From the NCBI RefSeq assembly GCF_017811755.1, contig NZ_JADDJF010000004.1, forward strand, positions 1 through 64,000: DNA of 64,000 nt. Reading direction: 5' to 3'. The stretch is from Pararhodobacter sp. SW119. Its GTDB lineage: Bacteria; Pseudomonadota; Alphaproteobacteria; Rhodobacterales; Rhodobacteraceae. The notes beneath the pieces were generated by a model. It worked only from the letters and a program-made list of their open reading frames with translations. It had not been told where the DNA came from and did not search any database. Position 1 is the stretch's first letter. Each line of letters starts with the position of its first letter. A program made the translations under genes and the position numbers. Shown here one piece after another: positions 1 through 8,800 of this stretch.

Positions 1-114
1 CGAGAAACGCTTGCCCGGACCGGCCTCGGCCCCGCCGCCGCCAGCGTGTGGGGCGCGCGTCGTCGGGGCCGAGGCCGCCGTCGTGCCAGGTTTCAACTCG
101 TTCTTGTCGTCCAT
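1..114 (-). CDS. N-terminal fragment of an unidentified protein
   Basis: A reading frame starts with ATG at 114 and stays open for 38 codons to the window edge. It begins MDDKNELKPGTTAAS and continues as an Ala/Gly/Pro/Thr-rich, probably disordered stretch. A purine-rich GGGGGTAG lies just upstream on the minus strand. Such low-complexity N-termini occur in bacterial polysaccharide chain-length or export proteins, and a polysaccharide cluster follows, but no domain is visible, so the product is unknown. Confidence 0.4.
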   Translation of the reverse strand, partial: MDDKNELKPGTTAASAPTTRAPHAGGGGAEAGPGKRFS

Positions 115-226
115 GTTCTACCCCCGTTCATACGGAAAGTAGCGCTCGACGCTGTCTCAAGAAACCGTGCCCCAGCCCAACATTTTGTCTCCGGGATTCA
201 CATCAATGCCAACTTTTTTGTTTCGT

Positions 227-237
227 AAGACCTCTGC
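227..237 (+). repeat. Left terminal inverted repeat of the IS5-type element
   Basis: AAGACCTCTGC matches the reverse complement of 1404-1414 at 10 of 11 positions and is preceded directly by the TTCGT putative target duplication. Confidence 0.7.
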
Positions 238-278
238 AAGTTGAGGATTCCCGCGCCTTGTCTGCCCTGCTATTGTCG

Positions 279-1310
279 ATGGGGCAGTTTTCGGGTGGGA
301 CCATGGACCTTTTCTTGCGTGAAGTGGCGGTTCGGATTGATGCTGACGACGTGCTCTCCAGGATCGATGCGCTGATCGACTTACGGGCGTTCTCGCCGAT
401 CCTGACGCGCGGTCTGGGGCGGTCGGGGGATGGGCCGCAGGGCTATGATCCGCTGGTGCTGTTGAAGTGCCTGCTGATCGGCCAGTGGCACGGGCTGTCG
501 GACCCGAAACTGGAACGCGCGCTCAAGGTGCGGCTGGATTTCATGATGTTTTGCGGGCTGGGCCTGCATGCGCCGGTGCCGGACGAGACCACTCATTGCC
601 GGTTTCGCAACGCATTGGTCAAAGGTGGGGTTTACGATGATCTGCTGGCCGAAGTCTGCCGCCAGCTTGAACATCACGGGTTAAAACTGAAGGCCGCAGA
701 GGCCGCGATCATCGACGCCACGCTGGTCGAAAGCGCCGCGCGGCCGCGCAACCATATCGACCCACCACAGGACCGAGCCGAAGGCGATGCCCCCGACGCG
801 CCGGACATGCACTTCAGCGCCGATCCGGATGCGCGTTGGGTCAAGAAGGGGTCGAAAAGCACCCTGGGCTACAAGGCCTTCGCCCGTACCGACGAGGACG
901 GCTACATCGACCGCGTCCACACCACCCCGGCCAATCAGGCCGAGAGCCCGCAATTCGCCACTATGATCGAAGGCGCGACAGCCCAGCGCGTTCTGGCCGA
1001 CAAGGCCTATGCCAGCAAGGCCAACCGCGATGCGCTGCGCGGCCAGCACCGCGACGGCATCATGCGAAAGGCCGCACGAGGCCGCCCGCTGCGCCCATCC
1101 GAGAAACGCTTCAACAAGCTGATCTCGAAACGCCGCTTCCGGGTGGAGCAGTGCTTCGGCACCATGAAGCGCCTCTTCGGCCTGCACCGCGCACGTTACT
1201 TCGGCTGCGCCAGGACCCATGCCCAACTGGCGATGGCGGCCATCGGGCAGAACCTCCTCAAGGCCGCGAACAAGATAATCCTCAACCCGCAAACCCCGGC
1301 AATCGCATAA
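279..1310 (+). CDS. IS5-family transposase
   Basis: A 343-residue DDE transposase that catalyses cut-and-paste movement of the surrounding element. The N-terminal domain contains the run CLLIGQWHGLSDPKLERAL typical of IS5 transposases. Catalytic acids are visible as D146 (AIIDATLVE), D241 (VLADKAYAS) and E290 (FRVEQCFGTMKRLFG). The E region has the family's R-V-E...F...K-R-x-F-G pattern. The open frame extends upstream beyond the element's left terminus. ATG 279 was chosen because it lies inside the IS; ATG 303 is an alternative. No frameshift is seen, so the enzyme may be functional. Confidence 0.88.
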   Translation: MGQFSGGTMDLFLREVAVRIDADDVLSRIDALIDLRAFSPILTRGLGRSGDGPQGYDPLVLLKCLLIGQWHGLSDPKLERALKVRLDFMMFCGLGLHAPVPDETTHCRFRNALVKGGVYDDLLAEVCRQLEHHGLKLKAAEAAIIDATLVESAARPRNHIDPPQDRAEGDAPDAPDMHFSADPDARWVKKGSKSTLGYKAFARTDEDGYIDRVHTTPANQAESPQFATMIEGATAQRVLADKAYASKANRDALRGQHRDGIMRKAARGRPLRPSEKRFNKLISKRRFRVEQCFGTMKRLFGLHRARYFGCARTHAQLAMAAIGQNLLKAANKIILNPQTPAIA

Positions 1311-1403
1311 AACTCAACCCACGCCCCACCTAAATCCGCTGCACAGGCAACGGCGCAGACAACGTGGCAAAATCAAACCAGAATCCCGAAATCAGCCCGC
1401 TAC

Positions 1404-1414
1404 GCAGAGGCCTT
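1404..1414 (-). repeat. Right terminal inverted repeat of the IS5-type element
   Basis: On the minus strand this reads AAGGCCTCTGC, pairing with the left end at 10 of 11 positions. TTCGT follows at 1415-1419. Confidence 0.7.
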
Positions 1415-1533
1415 TTCGTTGACTAAAATAGTTTTGTCGCTTGCCGCTCGCTGGCTATTTGCTGAAACGCGCTATGCCGCTAGGCTTAGTCTAGTAAACA
1501 AGGTCGCGTGCGTGACGTTGAGGGGAAGCTTCA

Positions 1534-2403
1534 GTGCAGAAGGCGGAATGCAAGACTCGGACTGGGACTTCCTCGGAACCGATAAGCGTCGTCATTCCTG
1601 CCCACGACGAGGCCAACTATATCGGCGCCTGTTTGGAGGCACTACTGGCTCAGGATGCTGCGGCGGGACCGGTCGAGGTTATCGTAGCCGCAAACGGATG
1701 CAGCGATGCGACAGCCGACATTGCTCGCAGCTATGCCGCGGCCTTCACAGCTCGCAGCTGGCAACTCCAAGTGCTTGACCTGCCGCAGGGCGGCAAGCCT
1801 AGCGCTCTAAACGCCGGCGACGCCACCGCGAGCAGCGCGTGGCGGTTGTACCTGGACGCCGACATCCGTTGCCATCCAGCGCTTCTTGGCCAATTGCGTG
1901 CGGCGCTCTCCGTCTCTGAACCTCTCTACGCCACCGGTCGGTTGGAACTAGCTCAGGCACGAAGCCGCATTACCGCACTCTACGGCAGTTTCTGGCGCCG
2001 GTTACCGTTTTTGCGTGGTGGTGCGGTGGGCGCAGGTTGTTATGCAGTAAATGCCGCTGGGCGTGAGCGCTGGGACACGTTTCCTCCGTTAATCGCGGAT
2101 GATAGCTACGCTAGGCTTCAGTTTTCGCCTACGGAACGGGTGGAGGTTCCCGCTCCCTACTACTGGCCGCTTGCTGAAGGCTTCCTGGCGCTGGTCCGGG
2201 TGCGACGCAGGCAGGATGCTGGAATGCGACAGCTGTTCGCATACCATCCTGAGCTAGTCGCGCACGAGGGTAAGGCTCGGCTAGGGCCGGGAGAGTTGTT
2301 GAGGCTGATACTTGCTGTACCGTCGGGCTTTCTTGTCTATGCTGCGGTGGCCTTGGCGGTGCGTACTCGACCGCAGGGCCACGACTGGAGTCGCGGCCGC
2401 TGA
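1534..2403 (+). CDS. Glycosyltransferase family 2 protein
   Basis: A 289-residue GT-A fold enzyme that should transfer a sugar from a nucleotide sugar during surface-polysaccharide synthesis. The GT2 N-terminus shows ISVVIPAHDEANYIGACLEAL, then VIVAANGCSDAT and the metal-binding LYLDADIRCHP. A C-terminal hydrophobic segment (about residues 250-275) may be a membrane anchor. The GTG start at 1534 is preceded by AGGGGAAG at a suitable distance. It is the first gene right of the IS and is followed after 50 bp by a GT4 enzyme in the same direction. Donor and acceptor cannot be read from sequence. Its composition is less GC-rich than the right half of the window. Confidence 0.8.
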   Translation: MQKAECKTRTGTSSEPISVVIPAHDEANYIGACLEALLAQDAAAGPVEVIVAANGCSDATADIARSYAAAFTARSWQLQVLDLPQGGKPSALNAGDATASSAWRLYLDADIRCHPALLGQLRAALSVSEPLYATGRLELAQARSRITALYGSFWRRLPFLRGGAVGAGCYAVNAAGRERWDTFPPLIADDSYARLQFSPTERVEVPAPYYWPLAEGFLALVRVRRRQDAGMRQLFAYHPELVAHEGKARLGPGELLRLILAVPSGFLVYAAVALAVRTRPQGHDWSRGR

Positions 2404-2453
2404 GTGGAAACTACTGACAAGGGATTGACACTAGGGTACCGAACTGGGCTTCA

Positions 2454-3779
2454 ATGCACTTCCTTGTTCAGAGGCCGAGTAATTGCCCGATGCCCGACCG
2501 TTCGCTACTACCTTATGGTCCGGTCGCCTATCTGACCGGCGTTTATCCTAAGGTCTCGCACACCTTCATCCTGCGCGAGGTAGCCGCGCTGAGGGCCCTT
2601 GGAGCTGATGTGCTGCCTTGTTCTGTGCGTCGCCCGCCGCCTGAGGAAGTGCGCGGCCTCGAGGCCGAGGCTGAGTTCGCCCGCACCTTCCTGCTGCTAG
2701 AGGCAGCGCGCAGTCCTTTAAGGCTGGCGGGCGCACATCTGCGGCTAATCGCCAACGATTCGCGTCGCTGGGGTGCGGCCGCTCGGCTAGCTTGGAGGAC
2801 CCGCCCGGCTGGATTGAAGGCGACGCTTTGGCAAGCCTTTTACTTCGCCGAGGCAGGGGTGCTCGCGCGTCATTTGCAGGCCCGTGGCGCGGTGCATCTA
2901 CACAACCACCTGGGAGATGCTAGCGGCACGGTGGCGATGATTGCAGCAACTATGGCCGGTATCCCGTTCAGCTACACGGCCCACGGGCCGGATTTGTTCT
3001 TCGCACCAATTCACTGGCGCATCGACGAAAAGACCGCGCGTGCGCGATTTGTTGCCTGCATCAGCCATTTCTGTCGCTCGCAGTTGATGATCTTTTCCGA
3101 TCCGGCGCACTGGCACAAGCTCGCCATCGTACGTTGCGGGGTGGAGCCAGCACGCTATGGGGACGCACCCCGCGCCCGTTTTGATCAGCGTGTGCTTTTC
3201 ATCGGACGTCTGGCTGCGGTTAAGGGCGTGCCGCTACTGCTGGAAGCTTTTGCCCGCGTTGCCGCAGTTTATCCGAATGCGCGTCTTACATTGGTCGGCG
3301 ACGGACCCGAGCGGGCGATGCTCGAGTCCTTGGCAATGACGCTGGGGTTGACGGAGACCGTCCATTTCGCCGGCTACCGCAGCCAGGAGGAGGTCAAGGC
3401 GCTGCTCAACGAGGCCGATATGCTGGTGCTGCCAAGTTTCGCCGAAGGCCTACCGGTGGTGCTTATGGAGGCGCTGGCGAGCCGAATTCCGGTCATTGCA
3501 ACCCAGGTAGCGGGTGTTTCTGAACTGGTACGCGACGGCGAGACTGGCCTGCTCGTGCCACCGGGCGATGTTAACGGCTTGGTCGAGGCCCTCGATCGTT
3601 TACTGGCTGACCCTAGTCTTTGCCGCCGCCTCGGCGAAGCCGGGCGCGCTGCGGTGCTGGACCGACATGACGTAACTCGCGAGGCTGAGCGACTTCTGGC
3701 GCTGTTCCGTGGCGGCGCCGCGGAGAAGCCGGTAGTTTCTCAACTTGGTAGAATTACGAGTCTTCAATCACTGTGGTAA
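2454..3779 (+). CDS. Glycosyltransferase family 4 protein
   Basis: A 441-residue GT-B enzyme of the GT4 type, resembling colanic-acid or EPS transferases of the WcaL/AmsK kind. The N-terminal half has GVYPKVSHTFILREV and the acceptor-side run YTAHGPDLFF. The C-terminal half has RVLFIGRLAAVKG, LTLVGDGPER and the E-x7-E region FAEGLPVVLMEALASRIPV. A second in-frame ATG at 2490 could be the true start; neither has a strong ribosome-binding site. It probably forms one unit with the upstream GT2. The 3' end overlaps by 26 bp the 3' end of the convergent GT4 gene. Confidence 0.8.
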   Translation: MHFLVQRPSNCPMPDRSLLPYGPVAYLTGVYPKVSHTFILREVAALRALGADVLPCSVRRPPPEEVRGLEAEAEFARTFLLLEAARSPLRLAGAHLRLIANDSRRWGAAARLAWRTRPAGLKATLWQAFYFAEAGVLARHLQARGAVHLHNHLGDASGTVAMIAATMAGIPFSYTAHGPDLFFAPIHWRIDEKTARARFVACISHFCRSQLMIFSDPAHWHKLAIVRCGVEPARYGDAPRARFDQRVLFIGRLAAVKGVPLLLEAFARVAAVYPNARLTLVGDGPERAMLESLAMTLGLTETVHFAGYRSQEEVKALLNEADMLVLPSFAEGLPVVLMEALASRIPVIATQVAGVSELVRDGETGLLVPPGDVNGLVEALDRLLADPSLCRRLGEAGRAAVLDRHDVTREAERLLALFRGGAAEKPVVSQLGRITSLQSLW

Positions 3780-4980
3780 AGATATCCTCCATTCGGTTAA
3801 CTTTGGATTGCCAATCAAAACCGCTGCGTACTCGTGCCGCACCATTTCGCCCCATAGCAGCTGCACGCTCAGGGTCCTGAGCCAAATCCAGAATTGCCCT
3901 TGCCAGACGCTGCGCGAAGGTGTCGCGTGGGGTGGGATGTACAAGAACGCCGCATTGAGAAGTCAGATAGTCGGAAGGACCGCCCCAGTCGGAGGCAATC
4001 ACTGGTAGGCCCATCGCCATCGCTTCCAGCACCACCGCACCTCCGCATTCCCGCAGTGAGTTCAGGATAAGTGCATGACTGGATGCTAGGATTTCTGCAC
4101 ACTCAGTCTGAGGTCGGAAACCATGGAAAGCCACCCCTGGCTGGTCGAGCGCTTCGAGCCGCGAGCGCTCCGGCCCATCACCCAGTATATCAAGTGTGAT
4201 GTCCAGATCAGAGCGCTCGGTACGGGCTAGAGCAAGTGCATCAAGGGTAATGTCCAGCGCTTTCAACGCGACCAGCCGCCCTAAGAAAACCAGCCGAAAG
4301 CCTGGCCGCTTCGCTACCTGTGCGGGCGCGGTCCAAGTAGAAAAATCAACACCGTTCTCCACAAGTTCGATTACCCGCGAATGTGCTACCGGCAAAACGC
4401 TGCGGGTGCGCGCGTTGGCTACCAACAGAACGGCCGCTTGCCGCTTGCCTGGCACCAACCGACTTGCGATCCCAGAAAGAGCCCGAGCCAACCGAATGAA
4501 AGTTCGTGTGCCTGGCCCTTCATAATCTTCGTATCCAGGCGGAAAACTCATTCCACCATTCATGGGCCCAATTACGACGGGAACTCCCATTCCGTAGACC
4601 ATAGATGGCGCTGTGGGCGAGACGGGAATCGGTTGATGAATTAGATCTACAAGCTGCTTCGCCACCAACAACCTGATCAAGCGCCGCTGATGCCATTCGT
4701 TGACCAGTAGCAGAATATTGCCAAACAGATGGTCGCGGATGCCACTTGGAAAACGAATTCCCATCCGCCATACCGCGACATGCAATGCAGTGTCCTCAAC
4801 GTAGTGTATGTAAGGTTCGGCATCGGGTAGAGCCGCGGCAAGTTCAGAACGATTGCGGGAATGGGCAATTAGGCGGACGTCATGGCCACGGGCACGCAGG
4901 AACGTAAAGTACTTCAAGGGCAGGACTGCTTCGCCTCCAGAGCGAAACGAAGCGTTTGGCGTAACAATCAGTATTCGCAT
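3754..4980 (-). CDS. Glycosyltransferase family 4 protein
   Basis: A 408-residue GT-B enzyme. Visible motifs are an N-terminal ILIVTPNASFRSGGEAVLP, FRLVFLGRLVALKALD, LDILGDGPERSRLEAL and the nucleotide-sugar site ECGGAVVLEAMAMGLPVIAS. It is probably a polysaccharide sugar transferase. Codon and base use are less GC-rich than in the housekeeping genes at the right end, suggesting transfer. It is oriented opposite to the two preceding transferases and overlaps the second tail-to-tail. The next gene upstream on its strand is the GT25 gene, 87 bp away. Confidence 0.8.
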   Translation of the reverse strand: MRILIVTPNASFRSGGEAVLPLKYFTFLRARGHDVRLIAHSRNRSELAAALPDAEPYIHYVEDTALHVAVWRMGIRFPSGIRDHLFGNILLLVNEWHQRRLIRLLVAKQLVDLIHQPIPVSPTAPSMVYGMGVPVVIGPMNGGMSFPPGYEDYEGPGTRTFIRLARALSGIASRLVPGKRQAAVLLVANARTRSVLPVAHSRVIELVENGVDFSTWTAPAQVAKRPGFRLVFLGRLVALKALDITLDALALARTERSDLDITLDILGDGPERSRLEALDQPGVAFHGFRPQTECAEILASSHALILNSLRECGGAVVLEAMAMGLPVIASDWGGPSDYLTSQCGVLVHPTPRDTFAQRLARAILDLAQDPERAAAMGRNGAARVRSGFDWQSKVNRMEDIFTTVIEDS

Positions 4981-5067
4981 TCAATTCTCACATCTAGCGC
5001 AGTCGAATAGGACAATCGCTGACATCCCAGCTTGATTATGAAACTCATATTGTTCTCTATATGCCAT

Positions 5068-5817
5068 TTATATTCGTCTACGCGTAACACGACGTGCGAG
5101 ACTGACAGCGTCTCGGATCACCGGTAGTCGATCAAACCAGCGCAAGGCGTGGATGTCCGTACGCGACGATCGCTGAAAGCCTAACGCGGGTAAGGCGGCG
5201 AGCGCAATCACTTGAGGGTTGTTCGCGCGAAAATGATTGAAGGCGCCGTCCACATGCATCGGCCCGCCGTCCGGATGACCTCGCGGCCGGGCAAGGATTG
5301 CTTCGAGACTGGCAATTAGCGGCGCGATGACCGAACAACGAAAAACGAGGAAATGAGCTCCGTGCACAGGCAGTGCTGGCTTGAGCTGTGAAAGTCCACC
5401 AGGTAGGGAAGGCTCAAGTTGTTTGGGGAGGTTTAAATGGCCTGCGTATAGGATGTCCCAATCCTCAGCGGCGAGACTTTGGAGCATTTGCGGCACCCGG
5501 GCTGAAAGATCGCTGCCGAAGTCAAGATCGTCCTCGCAAACGATCACGCCGGCAGCGTCCTCCGCCAGAGCGGCTCTCAGCACCCCGAGATGGCTCATAA
5601 AGCAGCCATGAGCTCCTACGCTCGGAAAGCCGTCGGCCTTTTCAGGACGTACACCGGGAAATACTCGCACGCGCGAGTCCTTTAGAGAAAGCCCGATTTT
5701 CGCGAGCTGGGCCGCAAACTCGCGTCGCCGGTCAAGTCGGTGTGCGAGGCTGATCACGTAGAGCGGCCCCAACGCGTCCGACAAAGCCAAGCCGGACGCG
5801 TCAGCAGCTTTAGGCAT
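5068..5817 (-). CDS. Glycosyltransferase family 25 (LPS-type) protein
   Basis: A 249-residue GT25-like protein. The diagnostic start LYVISLAHRLDRRREFAAQL is followed by VGAHGCFMSHLGVLRAAL and the acidic VCEDDLDF (about residues 93-100), all hallmarks of the LPS galactosyltransferase/LOS family. The C-terminus has RSSRTDIH, matching the usual QSDIH-like end motif. It probably adds a sugar to lipooligosaccharide or a surface glycan. It is transcribed left, between the G8/PA14 gene upstream and the GT4 gene downstream. Confidence 0.78.
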   Translation of the reverse strand: MPKAADASGLALSDALGPLYVISLAHRLDRRREFAAQLAKIGLSLKDSRVRVFPGVRPEKADGFPSVGAHGCFMSHLGVLRAALAEDAAGVIVCEDDLDFGSDLSARVPQMLQSLAAEDWDILYAGHLNLPKQLEPSLPGGLSQLKPALPVHGAHFLVFRCSVIAPLIASLEAILARPRGHPDGGPMHVDGAFNHFRANNPQVIALAALPALGFQRSSRTDIHALRWFDRLPVIRDAVSLARRVTRRRI

Positions 5818-5892
5818 TGGCGCGGCTCCTTCTTTTGCGATCAGGTCGCACCGCCAACTGGCGTTTTAGCGGAATTCCGCGAGCGCGGAAGA

Positions 5893-8800
5893 CTAAAGAT
5901 CCCAAACCTCGACGCTTACCATGGCTTTCGAGTATAGCCCTGTATCATCAACTGCCCAGTAGGAGAAGTTATCAACGCCAGTAAATCCATGATTAGGTTG
6001 GTAGAGAATCTTGCCATCGTCTCCGATGAACACATTTCCATTTCTCGGATCGGCAGCTTCGGCCACTCTAAGAATGCCGCCATCTGGATCTGAATCGTTA
6101 GCTAAAACATCCAGAATGACCCCTTGATTGACAAAGGTGGTCATGAAGTCATCATTCACGTCTGGCTTTTGCCCTTCTAGATCGATAACTCCATTATACT
6201 CCGCGCCACCAAGTAGTTTAATTCTATAGTCGTTCTGAATTTGCTGATGAGTCATGTTCAATGTGACAACCTGAGTCAGCACTAAAATCTCACCGGTTGC
6301 GCGATCCGAGATTAAGTCCGGTATCAAAATTACGTTTCGGCCGTCGCTCGTGCTATAATATCCGTTTTCGGCAATTAGCGGGCTAACTTGGTGCCACCAA
6401 TGTAGCTTTACTGGGAACCGCTCGTACGCCCCAATGGAGTCCTCAATAGTCCCAGAAAGTATAGCATCCCTACCACTTGCCGTTACTGATGGGTTTGGTT
6501 CATAGGAAAGACGACCTGAGATCAGTTCGTCTTTGCTCAGCTCTATGTGCGTAGCGGGGTCATAGCCCACGTAATCTCTCAGATTGCCGCTTAAGCCTCC
6601 GTCAATCAAAAAATGGCTCTGCGAGTTTCCAGTAAAATAGACACCAGTGTTAAATCCCTCGACTTTAAATTCGTTCACAACAACATCGCGTGTGTTATTA
6701 CCTATAACCATTCCGGTGCCGTGATACTTGTTGGCGTAGCTCTCACTCGATCCAACTAGATCGAAGTTCTTCAGAGTGTATTGTCCAGTATATGAAAGAT
6801 TGGCGCCCTGAAGAGTCTCCCAATTTAGGAATCCGTCCATAATTGTTCTAAAGTCATGATTTTGGATCGAGCTGGCCTTGACAACCATTAAGCCTACTTC
6901 GGTCCCGAATGCTTCGTTGTCGCGAAATCCCTGAATGGCCGCCTGGTCGGGCCTGAGAGTTTCTCGCCCATAGGCAATTGTTGGGTGATGTAGACTGTCT
7001 GAAAGCGCTGAAGTTGGCGCGGAACGAGTCATCCAGACATAACCGTGTGTCGTGTTGGCTGCTACGTTTTCCGTAGCTTCTACTAGTCGACCTGCGAAGA
7101 AAAACCCTTCGCCAGAGCGACCATTGTCGTGCCTCGCTGTGTCTTCTCCGCGTTTCACCGTCCAGTCGCCCCAACCAACACCAGTCACGTTGATCGCCAT
7201 GTTCCGCAGCCAAGTGCCAGTCTCATCGCCATCTTCAGCGGCATAAGCCGCACCGAAAACATCGTAGGCGACGTTGTCGATGAAGTCAGCGTGACTTGAG
7301 TGATGCACGAAGCCCCATCCAATCGACCCCGTGACAGTGTTACCAAGCGCAATCGCGGGGTTCTCCTGGTCTTCCGTGCCGGTCTTGTGGAAGTGGAATG
7401 AATATCGCCCTTTCACGTTGCTATCGGACGAGATGGTATCGAGTGCCCCCACGTCAAAAGCAGGGGTCGATTTGTCCGTCCTGCCAAGATGATCGAACGC
7501 CGCGTAGCGAACATCTACATCGTCATTATGCATGAACATCACATGGCCGCGATGATGGACGGCACTCTCCGCGCCACTCTCGCTCTCGAAAGTGACATTG
7601 CGGGTCGTATTGGCGACGTAGGCGAAAAGATCTTCGCGCGGGGTATCGTGGTCGTATGCAAGCGGACGGTCAAAGGTAATTTTGTTCCCATCGATTGAGA
7701 CGATCTCCAAAACCTCGTCCTGGCTCGCGGTCCCAAGCTTGGTTTTGTGTGTCCCGGTCACGACCAAAGTGTCACCAACCTGCCACCCGGTCGGCGCTTC
7801 AGAGAGATGGAGAGACGTATCACCGCGCATGGGTGCTACCGCAACCTTCTCAAACGCCGTCTTTTCGGCTCCGTAGATTTCTACAGACCCATGGGACAAG
7901 ACGCCCCGAGAGAGAAGTGTCGGATCCCAATTGACATCGATGTCACCATTGTCGGCAATTACGATCCGAGCGTTCACTCCAGCTTCTATCGGTCGTTCGG
8001 CGGAACCAATTTCCAGGCGACCACTCGGCGCAACGACCATCGTGTCCAGCACAAGTTTCGTGTCGCGATCCGTGGCGAACTGCAATGTGCCGTCTACTCT
8101 GATCGAGAAAAGAGAAGCGTCGCTTTCACCATTATAGTTCACCTCGACCCCACGGGGGATCAGAACCTTCGCGCCGGCGTCCGGAATGCGCCCTTGATAC
8201 CAGGTCGAAGCATCGAACCATTCGCCATTTCCGATCGCCACGTGCGTTGCTTCGGAGCGTGGGACGAGATTTAGCAACTGCTGGTGTTCTGTAGCCATTT
8301 GTGTGCTGTCAGGGTGCGCGTGGTGGCCGTGATGGTCTTCTTCCGATTTCACGGCCTGCACATAGGCTTCGATTTCTTCATCGGTTCGTGGAGAAGTTGG
8401 CGATCCCTGATGATCTTCATCGCCGTGATCGTGCGAGCCATCCTGGTCGTGAGACCCATCATGGTCATGCGGCCCATCGTTTTCCGGAGCTTCGTTCACC
8501 GGGTCGGCCGGCGCATCATGGCTCAGGGCCGGTCCGTTCACCAAGCCGCGAACACCGCCGGTGTCCGGCCCGGCCCATTCAAGGCGCAGACTCTGATCCC
8601 CACCGCGTTCGAAATAGAGGATCTGGATGTCGTGGGAACCGGCGTCGAGCTGCAGCGTGACCGCGCGTTCCTGCGTTGCGTGAGCGCCGTCATTGTCGAT
8701 GACACGCTGGCCATCGATGTAGAGGGCTGAGCCGTCGTCGGAGGTGAGATAGAAGGTGTAGCTTCCGCTCTCAGCAACGTTGAGCGCACCAGTGTAGCGA

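Larger units (their letters stand above)
227..1414 (+). mobile_element. IS5-family insertion sequence, apparently intact
   Basis: The 1188-bp element contains one complete DDE transposase. It is bounded by near-perfect 11-bp inverted termini, AAGACCTCTGC at the left and the complement of AAGGCCTCTGC at the right (10/11). The same pentamer TTCGT lies immediately outside both ends (222-226 and 1415-1419), consistent with a target-site duplication. IS5 elements usually duplicate 4 bp or fewer, so the exact ends could shift by a base or two. It sits between a leftward gene and a rightward glycosyltransferase gene. Confidence 0.8.
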
